Shown here: one piece after another, positions 7,448 to 16,616 of the stretch | Layout: each line of letters starts with the position of its first letter | Numbering within the stretch: position 1 is the first letter of the stretch | Assembly (NCBI RefSeq): GCF_017356015.1 | Contig: NZ_JAFIQV010000013.1 | Location: 1-64,000 of the forward strand | Length of the DNA: 64,000 nucleotides | Source: Azospirillum sp. SYSU D00513 | Lineage (GTDB): Bacteria; Pseudomonadota; Alphaproteobacteria; Azospirillales; Azospirillaceae | Direction of reading: 5' to 3' | Made by a program: the position numbers and the translations under genes | Notes under the pieces: generated by a model | What the model was told of the DNA's origin: nothing | The model's database searches: none | The model's input: only the letters and a program-made list of their open reading frames with translations

Positions 7448-9235
7448 TCACTTCGCTCCGACGAATCGGCAATAGGGGAAGTTCAGGAAATCATAGGCGC
7501 GGACACGGATCGGATCGTGCCTGCTCATCCAGTCGAGGACCGCGTAAGGGGCCGTCTGGTCCAGCAGCCAGTACACGTTCGGCTGCCGCAGGAAATGCCC
7601 GATGTAGGCGACCAGCAGGGAGAAGAAGCGGACACCCCCATCCGTGCTGTTGTAGTAGTTGAAGCAAACCGTCACTTCGCGCGACGGACCGCGGCGGCGC
7701 GGGTCGATCAACAGCCCGACGTCATACCCGTCCATGTCCGTCCGAAATTCCCGAAGGTCTGCGGTAACGGTTGCGTCGGTGTCCAGCACGATCAGCGGGC
7801 GCTTCAATCGCTGCTGCCACTGGTAGGCGCGGATGAAGCGGCCCGCGGCATAGTAGGAAATCCGCTTGATGTCCGGCCAGCCGGCCGTGTCGGGCCGTTC
7901 GCGGGAATGGCAGAGCCGCAGGCGCGGATCCCGCCCCCAGCGGGCAAGTAGCTCCCCGGTCTCGGCGAAGGGGGTGACCACATGCACGATGACGGTCGCA
8001 CCGGGCATGCGTTTCGCCACGGATTCCAGGAGAGACGGCGCGAAACGGCGGCAGTAGACGTCGTCGCAGGAGATCAGGATTGCGGGCTCCGTGGAGTCCG
8101 CAACCGCGTCCGGTGCCGGTTCCATGACGATCTCCAGCGGAACCATGCCCTCGGTCACCTCCGCCGCCGTGGGCAAGGACCGGAAGAAGGCCTCGTCGGC
8201 CCGCAGCATGGCCCAGATGCCGAGTTCGTGCTCCCGGGCGACTTCCTGTGCCGTGAAGCGCGCCTGGAACAGCCGGTTGAGCCGGCTCGCCAGCCGCAGG
8301 CGTCCGCTGCGGTAGATGTGGTACCCCACGACCGACGCCGCGACCGTGTCCTTCGGATGGCGGCGCAGCCGGCGCCACGCGGCCCGCGCGCCCTCGCGCA
8401 GCACCTGCTCGTCGGCCATCCCTGCCTGAACCAGGGTCGCGACGGCAGCGACCTGAAGCCGTTCGGCCTCATCATCGCCGGGAGCGGCGGTCGCGGCCCT
8501 GCCGAGCGCCGCGACAGCTTCCACGGCCAGGGCCTTGTCCACGGCGAAGGGCTTTCCGGGCTTTACCCCGGCGATGCCGCTCCGGTCCAGGAGCAAACGG
8601 CCCAGCAGCGCGTTCATGGCCGGGCTTCCGCTGTCCAGCCCAAGGGCCCGGCGGGCCGTTTCCTCCGCCGCCATGGGTTCGCCGACCGCGTCAAGCGCGA
8701 GCGCCCCTTCGGCGAGGGTATCGAGGTCCGTGCCGGGCAGCCGTCCGGTCTCCTTCAGCCGCGCGGCCTTGTTGAGGCGCGGTCCCCAGTCGCGCAGAAG
8801 TGCCGCGAGGTTGGCGGCCGCTCCGCCATGCGCCGGGTTCAGGGCGAGGGCGCGCCGGTACCCGCGCGCCGCAGGCGCGGCCAAGTTCCGTTTTCCGGCG
8901 GAATTGGCGAGGGTGAACCAGGAATCCGTACGGCTGGGGTCGAGCGCCAAAGCGCGCCGCAGGCAGCCGTCCGCCTCCTCCTCCTTGCCGGCCAAGCGCA
9001 GGGCCGCGGCGAGATTGGCGAGCATCGGCACCGCGCCGGGATCCAGGCGCAGGATCTGCCGGAACAAACCAGCGGCCTGCTCCGGCCGCCCGGTGTTCAC
9101 CATCAGCAGCGCGAGGAGCTGGAGCGCGTCGCGGTTCTCCGGCTCCCGGTCGAGGATCGTCCGGTAGATCGGCTCGGCCTCGGCGTGACGTCCGGCCTGG
9201 TGCAGGCGCATCGCGCCCTGGAGGGTGTTGTCCAT
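7448..9235 (-). CDS. TPR protein with C-terminal glycosyltransferase-like domain
   Basis: Protein of 595 aa. Residues 1 to about 140 form four TPR units (for example HAEAEPIYRTILDREPEN). The middle is helical. From about residue 380 the chain looks like a GT-A nucleotide-sugar transferase: PAILISCDDVYCRRFAP, then RPLIVLDTDATV, which contains a DxD-type metal site. No signal peptide is seen. It may glycosylate a surface polymer or protein; the acceptor is unknown. A second TPR-transferase gene (14682) lies on the other side of the NAGGN operon but uses a different catalytic fold. Confidence 0.68.
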   Translation of the reverse strand: MDNTLQGAMRLHQAGRHAEAEPIYRTILDREPENRDALQLLALLMVNTGRPEQAAGLFRQILRLDPGAVPMLANLAAALRLAGKEEEADGCLRRALALDPSRTDSWFTLANSAGKRNLAAPAARGYRRALALNPAHGGAAANLAALLRDWGPRLNKAARLKETGRLPGTDLDTLAEGALALDAVGEPMAAEETARRALGLDSGSPAMNALLGRLLLDRSGIAGVKPGKPFAVDKALAVEAVAALGRAATAAPGDDEAERLQVAAVATLVQAGMADEQVLREGARAAWRRLRRHPKDTVAASVVGYHIYRSGRLRLASRLNRLFQARFTAQEVAREHELGIWAMLRADEAFFRSLPTAAEVTEGMVPLEIVMEPAPDAVADSTEPAILISCDDVYCRRFAPSLLESVAKRMPGATVIVHVVTPFAETGELLARWGRDPRLRLCHSRERPDTAGWPDIKRISYYAAGRFIRAYQWQQRLKRPLIVLDTDATVTADLREFRTDMDGYDVGLLIDPRRRGPSREVTVCFNYYNSTDGGVRFFSLLVAYIGHFLRQPNVYWLLDQTAPYAVLDWMSRHDPIRVRAYDFLNFPYCRFVGAK

Positions 9236-9286
9236 GGACCCGGATTATAAATCCGGATCGCGCCGCCACCAACAGCTGGCAGCGGG

Positions 9287-9643
9287 CTAATAGCCCACCT
9301 CGACTGCGGCGTTCACGATGTAGATCATGTCCTGCGTGTCGTCCTTGTCGGCCAGGAGGATTCCGCTGGGGGTCAGCATGCCGCCGTCCACGACGTCGAA
9401 GGTGACCTGCCCATAGGGGAAGACCGCACGGACGGCCTCGAGGTCCAGCTTGCCCTTGTCGGCCGGGACGGCCAGGCGGACATGGACCTTCATGTTGGCC
9501 GTGTCTCCGCCGACCAGTGCGCGCATGCCCGGCATGGAGTTGCGCTCGATGGCGTTGCGGGCCGCGCGGATGGCAGCCTTGGTGACGCTCTGACCGTGCA
9601 GGTCGGCCCCCATGCCCAGCTCGACGAACATCACGCGTTCCAT
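9287..9643 (-). CDS. Lin0512-family protein
   Basis: Small protein of 118 aa. The pattern MFVELGMGADLHGQ, KAAIRAARNAIERNSMPG, and VHVRLAVPAD matches the conserved Lin0512 family (two-part subunits seen in many bacteria; function unknown). The start ATG 9643 is supported by GGAGG 5 nt upstream; a longer frame reaches 9712 but lacks such a site. It ends just downstream of a divergent-free gap before the TPR gene and is likely a single-gene unit. No enzymatic motif is visible. Confidence 0.75.
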   Translation of the reverse strand: MERVMFVELGMGADLHGQSVTKAAIRAARNAIERNSMPGMRALVGGDTANMKVHVRLAVPADKGKLDLEAVRAVFPYGQVTFDVVDGGMLTPSGILLADKDDTQDMIYIVNAAVEVGY

Positions 9644-9775
9644 AGCCGCCTCCGTCCAAGGGTCTGTCTGTTTGTCCGACTGTCCTGGGGCGCAATAGCA
9701 GCGCGGCGCCAAGCCGTCCAGGGGCTTGGCACCGACTTTCCAGGGTCCGGGAAGCGCTGGCCTACAGGGGCGGGA

Positions 9776-10855
9776 TCAGGCGCTGTCCTCGGGCTGGCTT
9801 TGCAGGTAGACGACCAGGAGCCGGGTCAGAGCCTCAAGCGAATCCGCGTGGATGCGCTCGTAGCCGTGGGAGGCGTCCAGGCCGAATGTGACCAGTGCGG
9901 TGCGGATGTCGCTGCCCGCCTCGATGGCCGACGCGCTGTCGCAGCGGTAATAGCGGAAAATGTCGCGCTGGTGCGGAATGCCGTAATCCTGGCAGAGCGT
10001 CAGAAGCGAGCGGGTCAGTCGCCGGTCGAAGGGGCCGGTGCTGTCGGCCATGGCGACCGTGACGCCGTACTCGTAGCTGTTCTGGCCGGGCGCCACGGTC
10101 GCGTTGTCGATGGTCACCATCTCCGCCACGTCCTGGTGCAGGACGGAGGAGGCGCCCGACCCGACCTCCTCCGAGATGGTGAAGAGCAGGTGGCAGTCGA
10201 TCGGCAGCTCGATCCCGGCGTCCAGCACAGCCTTCGCCGCCCCCAGCATGGTGGCGACGCCCGCCTTGTCGTCCAGATGGCGAGCGTTGATGAAGCCGTT
10301 GGGCAGGAACTCCGGCTGTGTGTCGATGGCGACGCAGTCGCCGACGTTGATGCCGTGCGCCACGAGATCGGCGATGCTGTCGCAGCGCGCGTCCACCCGC
10401 AGCTCCACATAGGGCCACCCGGTGTCCTGCGTGTCCACGTCGTCGCCGTAGGTGTGGCCCGAGGCCTTCAGGGGAAGGATGGTCCCGCGGTACTGGCCGG
10501 TGTCCGTGAAGATCGTGCAGCGGGAGCCTTCCGCGAATCGCGCCGACCAGTGGCCGATGCGCACGATCTCCAGCCGCCCGTTCTCCTTCAACCGCTTGAC
10601 CTGGGCGCCCAGCGTGTCGATGTGGGCGACCAGCGCCCGGTCCGGGGTGTTCCGCCGCCCCTTGAGGTCGGCGCGGATCGCTCCGCGCCGGGTCAGGTCA
10701 TAGGGAATGCCGAGCCGCTCCAGTTCCTCGCAGCAGAAGCGCTCGGCGGCGTCGGTGAAGCCGGTCGGGCTCGGTATGTCCAGAAGCTTGCGCAGCGTGC
10801 CCAGGACATAGTCCATGTCGATGCGCAGTTCCTCCGGTCTGTAGGTTTTCTGCAT
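9776..10855 (-). CDS. M42-family peptidase of the NAGGN osmolyte system
   Basis: Metallopeptidase-like protein of 359 aa, third gene of the NAGGN operon. M42/M20-type metal and catalytic motifs are visible: ALVAHIDTLG, NARHLDDKAG, FTISEEVGSGAS and the late HxY-type segment GLDASHGYERIHADSL. In genomes with this operon the M42 member is always with the synthetase and the amidotransferase; it may trim or degrade the dipeptide osmolyte, but its role is not established. Its ATG shares one base with the stop of ngg (TGATG), so translation is coupled. Confidence 0.87.
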   Translation of the reverse strand: MQKTYRPEELRIDMDYVLGTLRKLLDIPSPTGFTDAAERFCCEELERLGIPYDLTRRGAIRADLKGRRNTPDRALVAHIDTLGAQVKRLKENGRLEIVRIGHWSARFAEGSRCTIFTDTGQYRGTILPLKASGHTYGDDVDTQDTGWPYVELRVDARCDSIADLVAHGINVGDCVAIDTQPEFLPNGFINARHLDDKAGVATMLGAAKAVLDAGIELPIDCHLLFTISEEVGSGASSVLHQDVAEMVTIDNATVAPGQNSYEYGVTVAMADSTGPFDRRLTRSLLTLCQDYGIPHQRDIFRYYRCDSASAIEAGSDIRTALVTFGLDASHGYERIHADSLEALTRLLVVYLQSQPEDSA

Positions 10856-12606
10856 CAGGCGGCACCCTTGGTGTGCGGGAAGAGCAGGTCGATGAAGCGC
10901 TCCGCCGTCGGCTGCGGCTCGTGGTTTGCGAGGCCCGGCCGCTCGTTCGCCTCGATGAAGACATGGTCCGGCTGGTCCGGCGCCTTGATCAGCAGGTCGA
11001 GCCCGACCACCGGGATGTTCAGCGCCCGCGCCGCCTCGATCGACGCCTTGGCGAGCGCCGGGTGGAGCTGGGCGGTCACGTCGTGGATGGTGCCGCCGGT
11101 GTGCAGGTTGGCCGTCTTGCGGACCGGCAGCACGGTGCCGTCCGGCAGCACGTCGTCCATCGAACATCCGGCGTTGCGCACGCAGCGCTCCGTTTCCGCG
11201 TCCATGGGAATGCGGCTTTCGCCGCCCGTGGCTGCGGCGCGGCGGCGGCTGGTCGATTCGATCAGCTCACGGACGCTGTGCTCCCCGTCGCCGACCACCT
11301 GGGCCGGGCGGCGGATGGCGGCGGCCACGACCTCGAAGCCGATGACGATGACCCGCAGGTCATGGCCTTCGAAGAACTGCTCCAGCAGGACGGTTTCGCA
11401 GACGCGGCGCGCCGTCTCGACGGCAGCCGCCAGGGTTTCCGGATCGCGCACATCCACCGTGATGCCGCGCCCCTGTTCGCCGCGCGCGGGCTTCACGACG
11501 ACGCTGCCGTGCTGCTTGAGGAAGGCGGCGTCTGCTTCCGGGTCCGTCGACAGCGTCTGGGCGGGGACCGACAGCCCGGCCTTTTGGAGGACGCGACGCG
11601 TCACCGTCTTGTCGTCGCAACGGCTCATGGCGACGGCGCTGGTCAGCTCGGTCAGGCTCTCGCGGCACATCACGCTGCGCCCGCCGGAGCTGAGGCAGAA
11701 ATAGCCCCCTTCGGCGTCCACCACCTCCACGCCGATGCCGCGGCGGCGCGCTTCGTTGACGAGAATGGTCGCGTAGGGGTTCAGCTTCTCTTCGGGCGGG
11801 GGGGCCATGAACAGTCGCTCGTTGATGGGGTTCTTTTTCTTGACGGAGAAGGCCTGGATGCGGCGGAAGCCCAGCTTTTCGTAAAGCGCGATCGCCGAAT
11901 CGTTGTCGTGCAGCACGGACAGATCCACGAAGGCCCGACCGCGCGCCAGGAAGTGCTCCGCGATGGTGCGCACCAGCGTTTCGCCGATGCCGGGGAAGGA
12001 GGCCTGCGGGTCCACCGCGAGGCACCAGAGGGAGCTGCCCTGCTCCGGATCGCCGAAGGCGCGGCGGTGGTCAACCCCGGTCACCGTGCCGACCGCCTGT
12101 CCGGTCCGGATGTCCACCGCGACGAAGTGCGACAGGGAGCGGCTGTGCCGGTTGGCGACCAGGAATTCCGGATCGACGCCGACCATGCCGCGGCTGGAGT
12201 AGATCCGGTTCACCGCCTGCGCGTCCTCCAGATGCCGCAGCCGGTGCACCGCGTAGCCGCGCGGACGGCGCCGGCTCGGCCGATAGTCGGTCAGCCAGAG
12301 GCGGTAGGTGTGGGACGGGTCGAGGAACAGGTCCTGGGGCGCCCGGGCCAGCGCCACGTGCGGATCCTGGAGATAGAGCGCGATGTCGCGGCGCCCCTGT
12401 TCCTCGCCCCGCAGGGTCTCGACGACGCGGTCCACGTTGGCGAAGGTGTGAGCGAAGATCAGCCGGCCCCACCCGCAGTCGAGGACGGCATCGCCGCGCG
12501 CCTCCTCCTGCTCGATCTCCCGTTCGGGCCGGTTGCGGCGGAAGCGGGCGAAAGAGAGGGCGGCGTTCCGTTCCAGCCGGTGGCTGGTCGTGCGGGCGAG
12601 ACTCAT
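10855..12606 (-). CDS. ngg: N-acetylglutaminylglutamine synthetase (GNAT + ATP-grasp)
   Basis: Bifunctional enzyme of 583 aa that makes N-acetylglutaminylglutamine, a compatible solute. The N-terminal half (about 100-270) is a GNAT acetyltransferase (SLWCLAVDPQASFPGIGETLV, then ALYEKLGFR). The C-terminal half (about 320-575) is an ATP-grasp ligase with VVVKPARGEQGRGI and the late metal-binding segment VFIEANERPGL. This two-domain order is specific to the NAGGN synthetase. The start is taken as ATG 12606, which has GGAGG 9 nt upstream; a second ATG at 12633 overlaps the asnO stop and would add 9 residues. It is second in the operon. Confidence 0.9.
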   Translation of the reverse strand: MSLARTTSHRLERNAALSFARFRRNRPEREIEQEEARGDAVLDCGWGRLIFAHTFANVDRVVETLRGEEQGRRDIALYLQDPHVALARAPQDLFLDPSHTYRLWLTDYRPSRRRPRGYAVHRLRHLEDAQAVNRIYSSRGMVGVDPEFLVANRHSRSLSHFVAVDIRTGQAVGTVTGVDHRRAFGDPEQGSSLWCLAVDPQASFPGIGETLVRTIAEHFLARGRAFVDLSVLHDNDSAIALYEKLGFRRIQAFSVKKKNPINERLFMAPPPEEKLNPYATILVNEARRRGIGVEVVDAEGGYFCLSSGGRSVMCRESLTELTSAVAMSRCDDKTVTRRVLQKAGLSVPAQTLSTDPEADAAFLKQHGSVVVKPARGEQGRGITVDVRDPETLAAAVETARRVCETVLLEQFFEGHDLRVIVIGFEVVAAAIRRPAQVVGDGEHSVRELIESTSRRRAAATGGESRIPMDAETERCVRNAGCSMDDVLPDGTVLPVRKTANLHTGGTIHDVTAQLHPALAKASIEAARALNIPVVGLDLLIKAPDQPDHVFIEANERPGLANHEPQPTAERFIDLLFPHTKGAA

Positions 12607-12629
12607 GACTCTTTTCCTCCCGAGACGAT

Positions 12630-14405
12630 TCAAATTTTTTGTTCCTGCAGCCAGAACTCCAGAAGCGCGACCTGCCAGAGCTTGGAGCCGCGCAACGGGG
12701 TGATGTGCTCCTCCGGGTTGTCGAGAAGGCGGTTGAGGTAGTCGGGGCGGAACAGCGAACGCTCGCGCGCCGCCTGGCTGCTCAGCACGTCCCGGACGAG
12801 CCCGAGGAACGGGCCGCGCAGGTATTTCAGCGCCGGCACGGGGAAATAGCCCTTGGGCCGGTCGATCACCTCCGCCGGGATGACGCGGCGGGAGGCTTCC
12901 TTGAGGACGTACTTGCCGTCGCCGCCGACCTTGTGCTCGGCGGGGATGCGCGCGGCCAGCTCGACCAGGTCATGGTCGAGGAAGGGCACGCGGGCCTCGA
13001 GCCCGGCGGCCATCGTCATGTTGTCCACGCGCTTGACCGGGTCGTCCACGAGCATGACCGTGGTGTCGAGCCGCAGCGCCTTGTCGACCGCGCGGTCGGC
13101 GCCGGGCTCGGCGAACATCCGCTCCAGCCAGCGCCGGGAGTGATCCTCCCCGACGAAGCGCGGGTCCAGCGCTTCGGCCATCTCGGACTGGTCGCGGTCG
13201 AAGAAGACGCGGGCGTAGTCGGCGACCGGATCGCGGCTTTCCAGCAGGGGCGGGTACCAGTGATAGCCGCCGAACACCTCGTCGGCGCCCTGGCCGGACT
13301 GGACCACCTTGACGTGCTTGGCGACCTCCTGCGACAGGAGGTAGAAGCCGATGTTGTCGTGGCTGACCATCGGCTCCGACATGGCGCGCACACAGTTCAC
13401 CAGCTCGGGCAGGGCGCGCGAGCTGTCGACGAAAAGCTGGTGATGGTCGGTCTCGAACCGCTTGGCGACGATGTCCGAGTATTTGAACTCATCCCCGGCT
13501 TCGCTGCCGACCGTCTCGAAGCCGATGGAGAAGGTTTGGAGGCCATGCTGGCCGGCCTCGGCCAGCAGTCCGGTGATCAGCGAACTGTCCAGCCCGCCGG
13601 ACAGCAGGACGCCGACCGGCACGTCGGAGACGAGGCGCCGCTTCACCGACAGGCGCAACGTGTCGAGAACCTCATCCTGCCAGTCGGAGAAGGACTTCTT
13701 CTCGTCACCGGGCCGCGGGCCGAAGTTGACGGTCCAGTAGCGCGTCTCCTTGCGGGTGCCGTCGGGCTCCACCGTCAGGATCGTCGCCGGCGGCAGCTTG
13801 CGCACCCCCTTCAGGATGGTGAGCGGCGCCGGGACGACGGCGTGGAAGCTCATGTAATGGTGCAGTGCCACCGGATCGATGTCCGTGTCGATCCCGCCCG
13901 AGGCGAGCAGGGCCGGCACGGTGGAGGCGAAGCGCAGGGCGCCGTCCACCTCGGCCAGGTAGAGCGGCTTGATGCCGAGGCGGTCGCGGCCGAGCACGAC
14001 ACGGCCGCTGTCGCGCTCCAGGATCGCAAAGGCGAACATGCCGTACATGCGCTTCACGAAATCCGGACCCCAGGCATGATAGGCCTTGATCAGAACCTCG
14101 GTGTCGCCGCCCGAGAAGAAGCGGTAGCCGCGCTCCGTCAATTCGGCGCGCAGTTCATGGTGGTTGTAGATGCAGCCGTTGAAGACGATGGCGAGGCCGA
14201 GTTCGGCGTCGACCATCGGCTGCTGGGAGGCTTCGCTGAGATCGATGATCTTCAGCCGGCGGTGTCCGAACGCCACGCGGCCATGCGCGAAGGCACCATG
14301 CCCATCCGGACCGCGGTCCGTCATGGTGCCCGCCATCGCTTCCACCGCGGCCAAGCTGGCCGGGCGCCCGGCGCGGAGTTGTATCTCACCGCTGATGCCA
14401 CACAT
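12630..14405 (-). CDS. asnO: N-acetylglutaminylglutamine amidotransferase (asparagine synthase-like)
   Basis: Amidotransferase of 591 aa that converts the acid to the amide in NAGGN synthesis. It starts MCGISGE, placing the catalytic Cys at position 2 after Met removal, as in class II glutamine amidotransferases; this decides the start at 14405, which also has GAGGAGG upstream. The synthetase half contains the PP-loop LLSGGLDSSL near residue 265 and GQGADEVFGGYHWY. It is the first gene of the operon; the next gene overlaps or lies 24 bp beyond its stop. NAGGN operons are induced by salt in Sinorhizobium and Pseudomonas (family knowledge). Confidence 0.92.
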   Translation of the reverse strand: MCGISGEIQLRAGRPASLAAVEAMAGTMTDRGPDGHGAFAHGRVAFGHRRLKIIDLSEASQQPMVDAELGLAIVFNGCIYNHHELRAELTERGYRFFSGGDTEVLIKAYHAWGPDFVKRMYGMFAFAILERDSGRVVLGRDRLGIKPLYLAEVDGALRFASTVPALLASGGIDTDIDPVALHHYMSFHAVVPAPLTILKGVRKLPPATILTVEPDGTRKETRYWTVNFGPRPGDEKKSFSDWQDEVLDTLRLSVKRRLVSDVPVGVLLSGGLDSSLITGLLAEAGQHGLQTFSIGFETVGSEAGDEFKYSDIVAKRFETDHHQLFVDSSRALPELVNCVRAMSEPMVSHDNIGFYLLSQEVAKHVKVVQSGQGADEVFGGYHWYPPLLESRDPVADYARVFFDRDQSEMAEALDPRFVGEDHSRRWLERMFAEPGADRAVDKALRLDTTVMLVDDPVKRVDNMTMAAGLEARVPFLDHDLVELAARIPAEHKVGGDGKYVLKEASRRVIPAEVIDRPKGYFPVPALKYLRGPFLGLVRDVLSSQAARERSLFRPDYLNRLLDNPEEHITPLRGSKLWQVALLEFWLQEQKI

Positions 14406-14681
14406 CGCTTGTCGAGCCTCCTCGTTGCTTCCTGAAGACGGCCGCCAGGGCACAGGAGGCACCCGGGCAGCCGGGCGCATCCCCCTTTGAATCCGCCGTT
14501 AACAGAAGACAACACCCAAAAAGGGCAAAAGGGTCACGCTGGTCTGCATTGACCAGAACAGGACACGGCACCCATGCCTCACGCGTGGGGGCGGTATGGG
14601 CATCGTTTTTGCCGTCAGGCCCGGTTACTCTGGGGCCAAGCGCGCGCCCGCGCGTCCCGTCAGAACTTTTTCGCGAAGACC

Positions 14682-16517
14682 ATGGCCACGCCGCGGGAAG
14701 CCCTGCTTGTCGCCTTCGACCTTCACCAAAGCGGCAGGCCCGCCGAGGCGGAACTGCTGTATCGCCGCATCGTCGAAGCTGTCCCGGATCTGGCGGACGC
14801 CCATCATTTGCTGGGAGTCCTCCTGGCCGAGCAAGGCCGCACCGGAGAGGCGATCGCCGCGCTGGGGGAGGCGATCGCCTTGTACGGAGACAACGCCGAT
14901 TATCACGCCAACCTCGGCAACGCCTTGCGGGCGGGCGGGCGCGCTGGCGAGGCCGTCGGCGCCTTCCTCCACGCGCTCGCTCTGAAACCCGACCATCCCG
15001 CGGCGCGGCAGGGCTTGGCTATCGCCTGCCGCGATGCCGCCTTCCGCGATCCGGCCAAAGCGGACGCGGCGCTCCGCTGCGCGATCGCTGCCGCTCCGGA
15101 TTTGCCCGAACCCTACAAGGAGCGCGTCCACCTGGCGGCCGGCAGTCCGCAGAACGTCGTCACCTCGGCGGAGCGGGCAGTCCGCCTTTGGCCCGAGGAC
15201 GCCGGGGCGTTCCTGCTGCTCGCAGTGGCGCGACAGGGCCTGACCGGCCAGGAGACCGTATCGGGCCATGGAGCGGGGACGGCCATGGCAGCCTATCGGG
15301 CAGCCCTCGCGCTGCGGCCGGCGCTGGCGGACGCCTGGAACAACATCGGCGGCGCCGAGGAACGGCTGGCCCGCTATGACTCCGCGGCGGCCTTCTACCG
15401 CCGCGCTCTCACGGCGGCACCGGCTGAACCGAGAATCCTGACCAACCTGGCGCTTGCCCTTCACCGGCAAGGACGCTTCGACGACGCCATGGAAACCCAC
15501 GCCGAGGCGCTGCGCCGCGCACCGGACATGCCCATCCTTCATGCCAATCGCAGCCTGACGCTGCTGATCGAGGGCCTGTTCGAGGAGGGCTGGCGCGCTT
15601 ATGAACAGGGCCTGCACTGCGAAGGATCCCCGCGCACCCGCCGAGCCTTTCCGCAGCCACGCTGGGACGGACGTCCGTTCCGGAACGGGAAGCTGCTGAT
15701 CTGGGCGGAACAGGGCATCGGCGACGAGATCCTCTACGCCAGCCTTCTGCCGGAGGTCATGGCTGCGGGGACGGACTGCGTCCTGGAATGCGACGCCCGC
15801 CTCGTCCCGCTGTTCGGCAGATCCCTGCCCGGACTGGAACTGGTTCCACGCCGAAATCCGGCTGACGCGCGGCTTACCAGGCAGGACATCGCCGCGCAGA
15901 TCCCCTGCGGCAGCCTTCCCATGCATCTTCGGCCCGACGTCGCCTCCTTCCAACGCCAGCGCCCCTTCCTCCGCCCGGACCAGCGGGCGCGCGAAGAATT
16001 TCGGTCCCGGCATATCGGCGGGAATGGGGACAGGGGCGGGCGCCTGGTTGGCCTGTCCTGGCGCACCAAGAACACGGCCAACGCCCTCGCGAGAAATATC
16101 GATTTGGCCGATGTCCTCTCCCTGTTCCAGGGAATGGACTGCACGGTGATAAGCCTGCAATACGACGGGACCAAGCCGGAAATCGAGGCCGCCAGCCGTC
16201 AAACCGGTGTCCGCATGGTGTTGGACGACTCGGTGGACCCCTGGAACGATCTCGATGGCTTGGCTGCCCTGATCGCAGCCATGGACCTCGTGATCTCCAT
16301 CGACAATTCGACGGTGCATCTCGCCGGTGCGCTGGGGGTGCCGACCTTCACGCTCCTGAACCATGTGCCGAACTGGCGCTGGCTGCGCTCGGGCACCGAG
16401 AGCCTCTGGTACCCGCGCATGCGCCTGTTCCGTCAGCCCGCGCCGGGTGACTGGGCGGCGGTCCTGCGCGAGTTGGGGGCGGCGCTCTCGGAACGCTGGC
16501 CGGAACCTACCTCCTAA
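14682..16517 (+). CDS. TPR protein with C-terminal GT9/heptosyltransferase-like domain
   Basis: Protein of 611 aa. The first roughly 330 residues are TPR units (GRPAEAELLYRRIV, GRTGEAIAALGEAI, GRFDDAMETHAEAL). The C-terminal 270 residues resemble the glycosyltransferase-family-9-like domain that ends many bacterial TPR proteins: LLIWAEQGIGDEILYASLLP, VGLSWRTKNT, and DLVISIDNSTVHLAGALGVPTF, the nucleotide-binding end. Such proteins are often tied to flagellin or surface glycan modification, but no substrate is shown here. The start ATG at 14682 is chosen because the upstream 36 codons do not resemble the family. Confidence 0.75.
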   Translation: MATPREALLVAFDLHQSGRPAEAELLYRRIVEAVPDLADAHHLLGVLLAEQGRTGEAIAALGEAIALYGDNADYHANLGNALRAGGRAGEAVGAFLHALALKPDHPAARQGLAIACRDAAFRDPAKADAALRCAIAAAPDLPEPYKERVHLAAGSPQNVVTSAERAVRLWPEDAGAFLLLAVARQGLTGQETVSGHGAGTAMAAYRAALALRPALADAWNNIGGAEERLARYDSAAAFYRRALTAAPAEPRILTNLALALHRQGRFDDAMETHAEALRRAPDMPILHANRSLTLLIEGLFEEGWRAYEQGLHCEGSPRTRRAFPQPRWDGRPFRNGKLLIWAEQGIGDEILYASLLPEVMAAGTDCVLECDARLVPLFGRSLPGLELVPRRNPADARLTRQDIAAQIPCGSLPMHLRPDVASFQRQRPFLRPDQRAREEFRSRHIGGNGDRGGRLVGLSWRTKNTANALARNIDLADVLSLFQGMDCTVISLQYDGTKPEIEAASRQTGVRMVLDDSVDPWNDLDGLAALIAAMDLVISIDNSTVHLAGALGVPTFTLLNHVPNWRWLRSGTESLWYPRMRLFRQPAPGDWAAVLRELGAALSERWPEPTS

Positions 16518-16616
16518 GCGCGCGCTCCTTCGGCCCGTTGAAAGATGGACCGCCGTCGGACAGGATGCCGCTCGGCGCGTCCATGCGCCCGTATTTTCGG
16601 CGGATCTGAGGCTTCC

